Shown here: piece by piece, positions 9,636 through 18,685 of the stretch
Layout of the letters: the number at the start of each line of letters is the position of its first letter
Position numbering within the stretch: position 1 is the stretch's first letter
Assembly (NCBI RefSeq): GCF_003149245.1
Contig: NZ_QGDL01000016.1
Location: forward strand, 90,454 to 154,453
Reading direction: 5' to 3'
Source of the DNA: Faecalicatena orotica
GTDB taxonomy: Bacteria; Bacillota; Clostridia; Lachnospirales; Lachnospiraceae
DNA: 64,000 nt
Notes under the pieces: generated by a model
The model's input: only the letters and a program-made list of their open reading frames with translations
Told to the model about the DNA's origin: nothing
Databases searched by the model: none
Program-made: the position numbers and the translations under genes

Positions 9636-12110
9636 ATGTATAGTAAAAGATTTGCAAAAGAAACGTTTAAGGAAACTGTAAAAGATAATGTGAAGACATT
9701 ATACCGCAAGAAGATTGAGGAGGCGACTCCCCAGCAGATTTTCCAGGCTGTATCCTATGCGGTTAAGGACATCATTATTGATGACTGGCTGGCGACTCAG
9801 GCAGAGTACAGGAAGCAGGATGCCAAGACGGTATATTATATGTCAATGGAGTTCCTGATGGGCCGTGCACTTGGCAATAACCTGATCAATATGACTGCTT
9901 ATAAAGAAGTGAAAGAAGCGCTGGAAGAGATGAACATTGATCTGAACGCGATTGAAGACCAGGAGCCGGATGCGGCTCTTGGAAACGGCGGTCTGGGACG
10001 TCTGGCTGCATGTTTCCTGGATTCTCTGGCGACACTTAACTATCCGGCTTACGGATGCGGAATCCGCTACCGTTACGGAATGTTCAAGCAGAAGATCGAG
10101 AACGGATATCAGGTCGAGACTCCGGATGACTGGTTAATGGAAGGAAATCCGTTCGAACTGCGCAGGGAAGAGTATGCAAAGGAAATCCGTTTCGGCGGTA
10201 CGATTCGTTTTGAGAAAGACCCGGTAACCGGAAAGGATAAGTTCATTCAGGAAAATTATGAATCTGTTATGGCGATCCCTTATGATATGCCGATCGTCGG
10301 ATATGGCAACCATGTTGTAAACACACTGCGTATCTGGGATGCACAGGCGATTACGAACTTCTCTCTGGAATCCTTTGACAGAGGGGATTACCACAAGGCC
10401 GTGGAACAGGAGAACCTGGCGAAGATGATTGTTGACGTACTCTATCCAAACGATAATCATTATGCAGGAAAAGAACTGCGTCTGAAACAGCAGTATTTCT
10501 TCATTTCAGCCAGCCTTCAGGCAATGATCGAGAAGTATAAAAAGGATCATGATGATATTAAGAAGCTGTATGAAAAAGTAAAAATCCAGATGAATGATAC
10601 CCACCCGACTGTTGCAGTTCCTGAGCTGATGCGCCTTTTGATCGACGTGGAAGGACTGGACTGGGAAGAGGCATGGGATGTAACAACAAAGACTTGTGCA
10701 TATACGAACCATACGATCATGTCAGAGGCACTGGAGAAATGGCCGATCGACCTGTTCTCTAAGCTTCTCCCTCGTATTTACCAGATCGTACAGGAAATCG
10801 ACCGCCGTTTTATCGAGCAGGTCCGCAGACAGTATCCGGGCAATGAAGAAAAAGTCAGAAAGATGGCAATCTTAAGAGATAATCAGGTGCGTATGGCACA
10901 TATGGCTATCATTGCAGGCTTTTCTGTAAATGGTGTTGCACAGCTCCATACGGAGATTCTGAAGCATCAGGAGCTGAAGGATTTCTATGAGATGATGCCG
11001 GAGAAGTTTAATAATAAGACAAACGGTATTACACAAAGACGTTTCCTCCTCCACGGCAATCCGCTGCTTGCAGACTGGATCACAGGGCTGATCGGGGACG
11101 GATGGATCACAGACCTCTCCAAGATCTCCAACCTGAAGCCGTATGTAAACGATGAGAGATTCAGAAAAGAATTTATGCAGATCAAGTACAAGAATAAGGA
11201 ACGTCTGGCAAAGTATATCAAGGAGCATAACGGCATTGACGTAGATCCGAGGTCAATTTTCGATGTGCAGGTTAAACGCCTCCACGAGTACAAACGCCAG
11301 CTTTTGAATATCCTCCATATCATGTATCTGTATAACCAGATCAAGGAGCATCCGGAGATGTCCTTCTATCCGAGAACATTTATCTTTGGTGCAAAGGCTG
11401 CGGCAGGGTATTTAAGAGCGAAAGAGACGATCAAGCTGATCAACTCCGTGGCAGACGTTGTGAACAACGACAGAAGCATCAACGGAAAGATCAAGGTCGT
11501 ATTTATTGAAGACTACCGTGTATCCAATGCAGAGCTGTTATTTGCAGCGGCTGATGTCAGCGAACAGATATCCACTGCATCAAAAGAGGCGTCTGGTACA
11601 GGTAACATGAAGTTTATGTTAAACGGTGCGCCGACTCTGGGAACTATGGATGGTGCAAATGTTGAGATCGTGGAAGAAGTAGGGGAAGAGAATGCATTTA
11701 TCTTCGGCCTGAGTTCAGAAGAAGTTATTAATTACGAGAACAACGGCGGCTACAATCCGATCGACATTTACTTCAATGACTGGGAATTAAAGCGTGTTGT
11801 TGACCAGCTGATGGACGGTACTTATGCTAACGGCAACCATGAGATGTACAAGAACCTGTACAACGCACTTCTGAATACACAGAGCACAAACAAGGCCGAT
11901 ATGTATTTCATCCTGAAGGATTTCCGTTCTTATGCGGAGGCCCAGAAGAGGGTGGAGGCAGCATACCGTGATGAGCAGAGATGGTCCAGAATGGCAATGC
12001 TTAATACCGCGTGCAGCGGCAAGTTTACATCAGACAGAACAATCGAGGAGTACGTGCAGGACATCTGGAAACTGGAAAAGGTGTATGTACCATCAGGACA
12101 GCCGGAATAG
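9636..12110 (+). CDS. glgP: Glycogen/maltodextrin phosphorylase
   Basis: An 824-residue GT35 phosphorylase that releases glucose-1-phosphate from alpha-1,4-glucans using phosphate and PLP. The PLP lysine lies in EASGTGNMKFMLNG (Lys659), followed by the conserved GAPTLGTMDGANVEI region; both are intact and the length is normal. Its ribosome site (AGGG, 9621-9624) lies inside the end of ileS, so translation may be coupled. No other glycogen genes are nearby, so linkage to ileS looks incidental, though it would place a storage enzyme under isoleucine control if there is no internal promoter. Confidence 0.96.
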   Translation: MYSKRFAKETFKETVKDNVKTLYRKKIEEATPQQIFQAVSYAVKDIIIDDWLATQAEYRKQDAKTVYYMSMEFLMGRALGNNLINMTAYKEVKEALEEMNIDLNAIEDQEPDAALGNGGLGRLAACFLDSLATLNYPAYGCGIRYRYGMFKQKIENGYQVETPDDWLMEGNPFELRREEYAKEIRFGGTIRFEKDPVTGKDKFIQENYESVMAIPYDMPIVGYGNHVVNTLRIWDAQAITNFSLESFDRGDYHKAVEQENLAKMIVDVLYPNDNHYAGKELRLKQQYFFISASLQAMIEKYKKDHDDIKKLYEKVKIQMNDTHPTVAVPELMRLLIDVEGLDWEEAWDVTTKTCAYTNHTIMSEALEKWPIDLFSKLLPRIYQIVQEIDRRFIEQVRRQYPGNEEKVRKMAILRDNQVRMAHMAIIAGFSVNGVAQLHTEILKHQELKDFYEMMPEKFNNKTNGITQRRFLLHGNPLLADWITGLIGDGWITDLSKISNLKPYVNDERFRKEFMQIKYKNKERLAKYIKEHNGIDVDPRSIFDVQVKRLHEYKRQLLNILHIMYLYNQIKEHPEMSFYPRTFIFGAKAAAGYLRAKETIKLINSVADVVNNDRSINGKIKVVFIEDYRVSNAELLFAAADVSEQISTASKEASGTGNMKFMLNGAPTLGTMDGANVEIVEEVGEENAFIFGLSSEEVINYENNGGYNPIDIYFNDWELKRVVDQLMDGTYANGNHEMYKNLYNALLNTQSTNKADMYFILKDFRSYAEAQKRVEAAYRDEQRWSRMAMLNTACSGKFTSDRTIEEYVQDIWKLEKVYVPSGQPE

Positions 12111-12119
12111 GAGGCGTTT

Positions 12120-13082
12120 ATGAATTATTACGACACTTATAATTATACAACATCAGCGGCGGACAGGATACTTGCGGGTATACTTGCAATCTATGTTATC
12201 GTGCTGCTTGTCTTTTTCCTGTTTTATGTAATTAGTTATGTTTTCAAGGGTATCGGCATGTATACCATTGCAAAGCGCCAGGGAATGGATTATCCGTGGC
12301 TTGCATTTATCCCTTTTGCCAGGACATATCTCCACGGAGAACTGGCTGGGCGGATCAGCCTGAAGAACAAAGGAATTAAGAACCCGGGAATCTGGCTTCT
12401 TGTCATGCCCTTTATATTTGGTGCGGTGAACTTCGTATTCTATATGATATTATGGGCAGTCGGGATCGGTGCATTTGCAGATACCTTTACAGGTGCCATG
12501 TATGGATATCAGTACGGATACGGTGATCCCCATGTCAGCACCGGACTGATCATGGGCCTGATTATACTCTTCGCCATCTGGATGATTACTGCGGTACTCT
12601 ACGGCGCAGTTTACAAAGTGCTGGGGGTTCTTGTGAATCACCAGATACTGGAGAAGTTTACAACAAAAAATATGTCCGTTGCCCATGCAGTACTGAGCAC
12701 ATTGATCCCGCTTTATGAGTCAATCTGCCTCTTTGTTATGAGGAATAAGGACTATAATCCGGGAATGGAACCGGATCTTGGACGGCCGTTTATGCAGTCA
12801 CCTCCTCCGGTAATGCCGCCGCAGGGGGGACCTGTACCGGGACCTCACATGGGACCGGAAGTGCCGGTACCTCCGGCTGAGCCCGGGATGCCAGTACAGG
12901 CGGAAACACCTGTACCGCCGGTGCAGGCCCCCACTGAAGGGGAACGTCCGGCAGAGCATGAAGTTCATGCGCCGGTTGAACCGCCTGCACAGGATGTGAT
13001 TCATCTGGGAACATCTGCGGAAAATACAGAGAATGCTCCTTCAGAACCTCTGACAGACAGTCAGGACAGAACACCGTTATAA
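12120..13082 (+). CDS. Multi-pass membrane protein with Pro-rich cytoplasmic tail
   Basis: A 320-residue protein I do not recognise functionally. It has about four hydrophobic segments (about 18-42, 95-120, 140-170 and a weaker one near 185-200), a Tyr-rich N-terminus and, after about residue 215, a low-complexity tail rich in Pro, Val, Glu and Gly. GGAGG lies just before the ATG and the gene starts 10 bases after glgP, so it belongs to the ileS-glgP transcript. The membrane part resembles conserved uncharacterised Firmicutes membrane proteins. Confidence 0.7.
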   Translation: MNYYDTYNYTTSAADRILAGILAIYVIVLLVFFLFYVISYVFKGIGMYTIAKRQGMDYPWLAFIPFARTYLHGELAGRISLKNKGIKNPGIWLLVMPFIFGAVNFVFYMILWAVGIGAFADTFTGAMYGYQYGYGDPHVSTGLIMGLIILFAIWMITAVLYGAVYKVLGVLVNHQILEKFTTKNMSVAHAVLSTLIPLYESICLFVMRNKDYNPGMEPDLGRPFMQSPPPVMPPQGGPVPGPHMGPEVPVPPAEPGMPVQAETPVPPVQAPTEGERPAEHEVHAPVEPPAQDVIHLGTSAENTENAPSEPLTDSQDRTPL

Positions 13083-13113
13083 ATTTTTAAGAAAAGGGGT
13101 CTGCCCCCTTAAC

Positions 13114-13149
13114 GCCCTTCATATATATAATTATATGGAGGGCTTTTTT
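13114..13149 (+). terminator. Terminator-like hairpin overlapping the spoIID ribosome site
   Basis: GCCCTTCATATA (13114-13125) pairs with 13132-13143 with one G-U pair, followed by TTTTTT (13144-13149). The 3' arm contains GGAGGG, the ribosome site of spoIID, and the ATG at 13150 directly follows the T-run. It probably ends the ileS-glgP transcript. It may also hide the ribosome site on read-through RNA. Confidence 0.75.
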
Positions 13150-14139
13150 ATGGGACAACGTTACATGCGTCAGAAAGCAAAAACAATCGGTTCATTCCTT
13201 ATTATTTTGATTTTACTTCCCTATATAGTGGCTGTATTTGTAAACGGTGCGGATATGGAAGTGATCGGCAAGAACGGCGGTGCCTATGTGCAGGTAAAAA
13301 AGACAGCAGAGGACGGTACAAAGCAGGTGCTGGAAGTACCGTGGGAAGAATATTTTATAGGAGTGCTGGCAAGGGAAATGCCGGAGACTTATGAAAAAGA
13401 GGTCCTGAAGGCACAGGCAGTAGTTATCCGCACAAATCTGTATAAAACTCTTGACGGTGATGGGGATAAAGTTCTGACGGAGAGCTACCTGTGTGAAAAA
13501 GATCTGGAAAAAAAGTGGGACGCGGCAGACTATGACGCAAATTATAAGAAACTGAAGGCGGCAGTGGATGAGACGGCGAATCAGGTATTATACTATAATG
13601 ATACATATGCTATGGTTCCGTTCCACCAGTCCAGCAACGGAAAAACAAGGAGCGGACAGGAAGTCCTCGGAAGCGGGGACTATCCGTATTTAGTGGTAAA
13701 GGAATGCCCGCTCGACAAGGAAGCAGACGATGAGATGCACGTCTATACCATGGATTACAAGGAGATACAGACAAAGTGTCAGGCATTTCTGGTTGCCGTG
13801 GACAAAGAAAATGCAGAAAAAACATACAGCTTTGCAGATTTTGAGATACAGGAGTATGATTCTGCCGGTTATGTTTCAAAACTCAGAATAGGCGATACAG
13901 TCTGCACAGGAGATCAGTTCCGGGATGCATTGACACTGGCTTCCAGCGCATTTTCACTACAGGATGCGGACGGGAAGCTGCGTATCACAACCTCAGGCAG
14001 GGGGCATGGTTTGGGAATGAGCCAGTGGACCGCGAATGAGATGGCAAAAGAGGGGAAAAGCTGTGAAGAAATCCTTCAAAATTTTTTTGAAGGAACAAAA
14101 ATGACAGATGGCGGAGAAATATTTTCAAAAATCGAATAA
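13150..14139 (+). CDS. spoIID: Stage II sporulation protein D, lytic transglycosylase
   Basis: SpoIID is a membrane-anchored lytic transglycosylase of the DMP engulfment machine that remodels septal peptidoglycan in the mother cell. The 329-residue product has one N-terminal membrane segment and a SpoIID domain: the LAREMPETYEKEVLKAQAV segment carries the expected catalytic Glu (residue 76 from this start), and the C-terminal SGRGHGLGMSQWTA motif is intact. I chose ATG 13150 because GGAGGG lies 7 bases upstream; an in-frame ATG at 13135 would sit inside that site. A SpoIIQ-like gene follows 42 bases later. Confidence 0.93.
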   Translation: MGQRYMRQKAKTIGSFLIILILLPYIVAVFVNGADMEVIGKNGGAYVQVKKTAEDGTKQVLEVPWEEYFIGVLAREMPETYEKEVLKAQAVVIRTNLYKTLDGDGDKVLTESYLCEKDLEKKWDAADYDANYKKLKAAVDETANQVLYYNDTYAMVPFHQSSNGKTRSGQEVLGSGDYPYLVVKECPLDKEADDEMHVYTMDYKEIQTKCQAFLVAVDKENAEKTYSFADFEIQEYDSAGYVSKLRIGDTVCTGDQFRDALTLASSAFSLQDADGKLRITTSGRGHGLGMSQWTANEMAKEGKSCEEILQNFFEGTKMTDGGEIFSKIE

Positions 14140-14181
14140 GGCGTCATTTTTCTGGCAAAAATATAGCCAGAGGTGATGAAT

Positions 14182-14925
14182 ATGAATAAGAATGAAAAGC
14201 CGTTTTCTTTAAAAGGGAAAGGCGCAGCAGTCGGTATCGTAATCTGCTTTGTAGCTGTAATTGTAATGGTAGGAGCATTTACATTTAACAATTATCAGAA
14301 AAAATTAGATGAGCAGTTAGCAAAAGCCGAAGAACAAACAGAACAGTTAGCAAAAGAGAAGAGTGAAGCAACTACGGCAAATGACATTGTACTGCCGGAA
14401 GCAGAAGGTAATACATCAACAGAAAATGAAACAGAAGACAATGAAAGCACTACACCGGAAAGCACGGCAGATAACTCTGCAACAGCATCAGGGGCTTCCG
14501 ACGTATGGTTCAGCGAGGAAAGTGTCCTCGAATGGCCTGCAAGCGGAGCAATCCTGATCAACTACAGCATGGACAAGACAGTTTATTTTTCAACACTGGA
14601 GCAGTATAAGTATAACCCGGCACTGGTAATCGGCGGAGAAGTAGGAGAAACAATTGCAGCATCCGCAGCCGGTATCGTAACAAACGTGGAGCAGTCCGCT
14701 CAGACAGGGACAACTGTTACCCTTGATATGGGGAACGGATATACAGCGGTATACGGGCAGCTCAAAGAAGTACCTCTGCAGATCGGCGACTATGTAGCAG
14801 CCGGTGAGACAGTAGGGTATCTCAGCGAACCAACAAAATACTACAGCGTAGAAGGAACCAATCTCTATTTTGAAATACTCAAAGACGGAGAACCAGTCAA
14901 TCCTTTAGATTTCATGGAATCATAG
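14182..14925 (+). CDS. spoIIQ: SpoIIQ-like M23-fold protein with lost metal ligands
   Basis: A 247-residue protein with a short cytoplasmic N-terminus, one membrane segment (about 12-35), a coiled-coil/Thr-Ser-Glu-rich linker and a C-terminal LytM (M23) fold. SpoIIQ is the forespore half of the SpoIIQ-SpoIIIAH channel across the engulfment septum, and the adjacency to spoIID supports this role. The usual M23 zinc residues are replaced: Met in VTLDMGNGYT and Gln in VYGQL, and Tyr in the final LYFEI where HxH is expected. It should therefore be a scaffold, not a peptidase. ATG 14182 is preferred over upstream GTG/ATG codons because AGAGG (14169-14173) lies 8 bases upstream. Confidence 0.8.
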   Translation: MNKNEKPFSLKGKGAAVGIVICFVAVIVMVGAFTFNNYQKKLDEQLAKAEEQTEQLAKEKSEATTANDIVLPEAEGNTSTENETEDNESTTPESTADNSATASGASDVWFSEESVLEWPASGAILINYSMDKTVYFSTLEQYKYNPALVIGGEVGETIAASAAGIVTNVEQSAQTGTTVTLDMGNGYTAVYGQLKEVPLQIGDYVAAGETVGYLSEPTKYYSVEGTNLYFEILKDGEPVNPLDFMES

Positions 14926-14954
14926 CAAATACAAATTCAAATGGATTAAATTAC

Positions 14955-15005
14955 AAATTTGTCAAGTAAGTACGGTACATCGAACTTACTTGACAAATTT
15001 TCATT
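14955..15005 (+). terminator. Long hairpin terminator after spoIIQ
   Basis: A perfect 17-base stem, AAATTTGTCAAGTAAGT (14955-14971) with 14984-15000, followed by a weak T-rich segment. Confidence 0.7.
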
Positions 15006-15259
15006 TAAGTTCGATTGTGAATTGAAGCAGATAAAACCGGGGGTTCTCTTAGAAGGGGGGGGATCCCCATTTTTATTCCCGCGTGGTATTTGACTTTGAA
15101 TGGAAACAGGTTAGATGTTTTACTGTATATGTCTGGATTTTGAGTCTGAATATAACATTAAAAACAAAACGATTAAGTCTAAATAAAACATAAAACAGGT
15201 AATTATATATAAAAAAGGAAGATAAAATATGGATAATATGCTTAAAATAAACAAATAAG
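15006..15259. other. AT-rich intergenic region, no gene seen
   Basis: The stretch between the spoIIQ terminator and the fucose-locus promoter has a G-rich run with GGGGATCCCC near 15060 and is otherwise AT-rich. I see no open reading frame with a ribosome site and no clear RNA. Confidence 0.5.
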
Positions 15260-15288
15260 TTGACATTTTAAAACCATGAGAATATTAT
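15260..15288 (+). promoter_or_regulatory. Promoter of the fucose-glycan operon
   Basis: TTGACA (15260-15265), 17 bases, TATTAT (15283-15288). The first gene starts at 15382, giving a leader of about 85 bases. Confidence 0.8.
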
Positions 15289-15340
15289 AAAGATGAAACG
15301 ATTTACTTCTGCAGAGGTGAAAAAACAGTCACGATACACC

Positions 15341-15356
15341 GGTTATTAAAATAACC
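15341..15356. promoter_or_regulatory. Inverted repeat in the fucose-operon leader
   Basis: GGTTATT-aa-AATAACC is a perfect 7-2-7 dyad downstream of the promoter. It could be an operator for one of the two LacI regulators of the locus, or an RNA hairpin near the ribosome site. Confidence 0.4.
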
Positions 15357-15381
15357 AGGTAAAAAAGAGGAGGTATGTGTT

Positions 15382-16755
15382 ATGAAAAAGAGAATAGCAG
15401 CAGTTCTTTTATCAGCAGCTATGGTTGTAACAACATTGGCGGGTTGCGGTAATTCTTCTTCTGACCCCGCAAAAAAAGATTCTGGCTCCAAGGATGCACA
15501 GGCTGAAACTGATTATGATGTTGAAAACAGAGAATACAAAGATGTTAAGATAACAATTCATACCAGATGGGACACCGGAGATGTATCCGGTCCTCTTTAT
15601 CAGAATATTGTAGAAGGCTTTATGGAAAAATATCCGGGAATCAAGGTGGAACAAATCAATATTCCAACGGAGTCTGAATGGCTTAATTCAGAATCAGTGC
15701 TTATGTCCGATAAAGATTCTATGCCCAATATTATTGTTGAGTATGGCGGCTCCCGGACTGCAGAGTATGTAAATTCAAACCTTATCGTTAACATGGACCC
15801 GTATTATGAGCAGTATCCGGAATGGAAAGAAAGCTTTAACTCTATGGGCGACAGCCTCACAGACTATTCAAGCTACGGGGCGGAAGGGACTTATGGTGTG
15901 CCATTTACAGCATATCAGGTTATGCTTTTCTACAACGAAGATATATTAAGCCAAAACGGGATTGACCCTGCATCAATCGTGAGCTGGGACGACCTTATGG
16001 CAGCATGTGAGAAACTGAAAGCAAACGGTGTGCAGCCTTTCGAAATGGGTGAAAAAGATGACTATCGTTTTGGACACCTGCATTCAGCATTAAATTATAA
16101 GACCTTTGGCTGTGATATGGCGGAAAAGCTCGGCAGCCGTGAAGTTTCCTATGACGGAGAAGAACAGACAGAAATATACCAGATGATTATTGACGCATAT
16201 GAAAAAGGATACCTTGGAACAAATCTGCTCGGAAACGATGACGGGCAGGAAAGAGCGCTCTTTAATACCGGGAAATCTGCGTTTTTATTCATGGGAACAT
16301 GGTTCTGTGCAGAAGATCATACAGGGCTGGAGCTCTTTGAAAATGAGAAGATCCATGCACTTCGTATGCCTTATGTGAATGAAGAATATAAGCTGAATGA
16401 CATGGGCGGCGGAAATGAGGCTTATTACGCAGTTGATACAGGAGACGCTGATGAAGTGGCAGCATCCGTACTGTTTTTGAAGTACATGACAAGTGAGAGC
16501 GTAGTAAAAGAGTTTGTTGAAGGATATCCGACACCGGTATGTGTAAATGTTACAGCCGAAGGTGGTAATTACTTAAGCCAGGAGGCGGCAGAGATTATTG
16601 CTGAGACCGAAGATGTACGCGGGGACATTGAGAACTATGACAGCGCAACACATATGATTAATACAGTCCGTCAGGCACTTCAGAGTATTGCGATGGACGC
16701 AGATGCAAAGTCAGTCGGCAAAACCATTGTAGACACGATCAAGCAATATGAATAA
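15382..16755 (+). CDS. Sugar ABC transporter substrate-binding lipoprotein
   Basis: A 457-residue family 1 extracellular solute-binding protein of a CUT1 carbohydrate importer. The signal peptide ends in a lipobox LAGC with Cys22 as the lipidated residue, followed by a Ser/Asp/Lys linker. Its place ahead of two permeases and three fucosidases implies a fucosylated oligosaccharide as ligand (inference). AGGAGG precedes the ATG. It is transcribed from the promoter at 15260. Confidence 0.92.
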   Translation: MKKRIAAVLLSAAMVVTTLAGCGNSSSDPAKKDSGSKDAQAETDYDVENREYKDVKITIHTRWDTGDVSGPLYQNIVEGFMEKYPGIKVEQINIPTESEWLNSESVLMSDKDSMPNIIVEYGGSRTAEYVNSNLIVNMDPYYEQYPEWKESFNSMGDSLTDYSSYGAEGTYGVPFTAYQVMLFYNEDILSQNGIDPASIVSWDDLMAACEKLKANGVQPFEMGEKDDYRFGHLHSALNYKTFGCDMAEKLGSREVSYDGEEQTEIYQMIIDAYEKGYLGTNLLGNDDGQERALFNTGKSAFLFMGTWFCAEDHTGLELFENEKIHALRMPYVNEEYKLNDMGGGNEAYYAVDTGDADEVAASVLFLKYMTSESVVKEFVEGYPTPVCVNVTAEGGNYLSQEAAEIIAETEDVRGDIENYDSATHMINTVRQALQSIAMDADAKSVGKTIVDTIKQYE

Positions 16756-16856
16756 ATGGGAATCCATGAATTCTGACTGCTAGACCGGATAATAAGATGT
16801 GTGGACCTTGCAGACATTTCGGAAGGGTTCACACATCGGGTCAGGAGGTAAAACGT

Positions 16857-17753
16857 ATGTTTTTTTCATCCAGCAAATACAGAAAGACATTTCTGAAATC
16901 AATGCTTTTTGTCCTGCCCGGCGTTGCGATCACTGTCATCTTTGTTATTTACCCGGTTATCAATACATTCTGGTTATCACTAAATGACTGGAACGGTGTT
17001 GCGACATCACCGGTGTCATGGGTAGGATTGAATAATTATATTAAAGTTTTTACGAGTGAAAAGTTCTGGAACAGTATGCTGAATGCAGTGTACTTCATGA
17101 TCGGCGGGTTTGTAGTACTGATGCCCGTTGCTTTCGGAATGGCACTTTTGGTTACTTCGAAGATTAGGTTTACGAAGTTCTTCAAGGCATCTTACCTGAT
17201 GCCGGTTATGTTAGGAACAACGGCAGTCGGCTTAATGTGGACATTCATGCTGAATTCTGATTTTGGTATTTTTGCCCAGTTCTTAAGGGCTGTCGGACTC
17301 GGGGACGCGGTTATAAACTGGCTGGCGACACCAACGGTGAATATTTGGTGCGTAGTTCTGGTCAACGAGTGGATGTATGCCGGCTATAACATGCTGATCT
17401 TTGCGGCGGGTATTGTTGCAATACCGGGAGACGTACATGATGCGGCACTGCTTGACGGATGTACCGGACTAAAGAAAGTCATTTATGTCATCATACCTCT
17501 TTGTAAAAATATGTTCATGGTTTTCTCCGTGCTCTGTGTGACAGGATGTCTGAAAGCTTTTGACATCGTATGGGCAATGACGAACGGAGGACCAATCGAT
17601 TCCAGTGCAACTCCTGCCGTGCTGCTTTATACACAGGGATTCCAGTATAAGCTTATGGGGCGGAGCAGTGCAATCGGTATTATTCTCCTCGTTCTGGGCC
17701 TTGTTTTATCAGTTTTACTGAATAACGTTATTTTTAAACAGGACAGAGAATAA
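16857..17753 (+). CDS. Sugar ABC transporter permease, MalF-like
   Basis: A 298-residue six-helix permease with the cytoplasmic coupling EAA-type motif near ...DAALLDGCTGLKKVIYVIIPL. AGGAGG at 16843-16848 is 8 bases before ATG 16857; a longer in-frame start at 16797 would add 20 residues without a ribosome site, so I reject it. It pairs with the next gene to form the membrane channel. No ATPase is encoded in the locus, so a shared MsmK/UgpC-type ATPase is presumably used. Confidence 0.92.
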   Translation: MFFSSSKYRKTFLKSMLFVLPGVAITVIFVIYPVINTFWLSLNDWNGVATSPVSWVGLNNYIKVFTSEKFWNSMLNAVYFMIGGFVVLMPVAFGMALLVTSKIRFTKFFKASYLMPVMLGTTAVGLMWTFMLNSDFGIFAQFLRAVGLGDAVINWLATPTVNIWCVVLVNEWMYAGYNMLIFAAGIVAIPGDVHDAALLDGCTGLKKVIYVIIPLCKNMFMVFSVLCVTGCLKAFDIVWAMTNGGPIDSSATPAVLLYTQGFQYKLMGRSSAIGIILLVLGLVLSVLLNNVIFKQDRE

Positions 17754-17782
17754 GGGAACGGACATTCAGAAAGGAGTTATGA

Positions 17783-18622
17783 ATGAATAAAAAGGTTGGC
17801 TCAGATAAACTAAAAAAAGGAATTCTTTATATAGTGGCTGTCCTTTTAGCCGCTATAACGTTTCTTCCATTAATTATAACCCTGCTTTCTTCCTTTAAGA
17901 CAAATGAGGATATTCTCCTTGGTATGTTTTCACTGCCGAAAAAATGGGTGTTTAACAACTATCCGAGTGCAGTTGAGACGGCAAATGCAATACGTTCGAT
18001 CGGAAATTCACTTTTCGTTGCGGTTGCCACACTGATAGCTACCGTAATCATTGCGTTACCGGCTGCCTATGTACTGGCAAGGAAGCCTTATAAATATTTG
18101 AAAGGTGTATACTTCCTCTTTATGGCAGGGGTCATGGTCCCGGTACATAGTACGCTCGTTTCCATATCAAAGATATCCAGTTCTTTCGGAGCCAGAAACA
18201 GTTATTTTTTCCTGATCCTGATTTATGTCGCATTTAATCTGTCTCAGGCAATATTTTTGTTTACAGGTTATATCGGAAGTCTGGACAGAGGTTTGGACGA
18301 GGCGGCAAAGATTGACGGATGCGGTGACGGCAGAATGCTGATCAGCATAATGGCTCCGATATGTAAGCCGATCATCGCCACGGAAGCTATTTTAGTATTT
18401 ATTTACGGATACAGTGAACTGATATTTTCATTGATTCTGATATCAGACAGTTCAAAGTATACAGTATCCAGAGCAATGCTTAATTTTACAAGCAACTATA
18501 CTACCAGTTACGGCCCGCAGTTCGCATTTGTCATTATGTCAATGATTCCGATGCTGATTATCTACTTACTGCTTCATGAAAAAGTGGAATCAGGAATTCT
18601 GGCAGGTGCTATCAAAGGGTAA
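17783..18622 (+). CDS. Sugar ABC transporter permease, MalG-like
   Basis: A 279-residue permease with six predicted helices and the EAA loop DEAAKIDGCGDGRMLISIMAPICKP. AAGGAG lies 6 bases before the ATG. It starts 29 bases after the MalF-like gene and is the second half of the importer channel. Confidence 0.92.
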   Translation: MNKKVGSDKLKKGILYIVAVLLAAITFLPLIITLLSSFKTNEDILLGMFSLPKKWVFNNYPSAVETANAIRSIGNSLFVAVATLIATVIIALPAAYVLARKPYKYLKGVYFLFMAGVMVPVHSTLVSISKISSSFGARNSYFFLILIYVAFNLSQAIFLFTGYIGSLDRGLDEAAKIDGCGDGRMLISIMAPICKPIIATEAILVFIYGYSELIFSLILISDSSKYTVSRAMLNFTSNYTTSYGPQFAFVIMSMIPMLIIYLLLHEKVESGILAGAIKG

Positions 18623-18685
18623 ATACTTCTTCATCCCAGGTTCGAAAAAGCCGGGCCCGGGGTGTATAAATATGAGGATGGTGCT

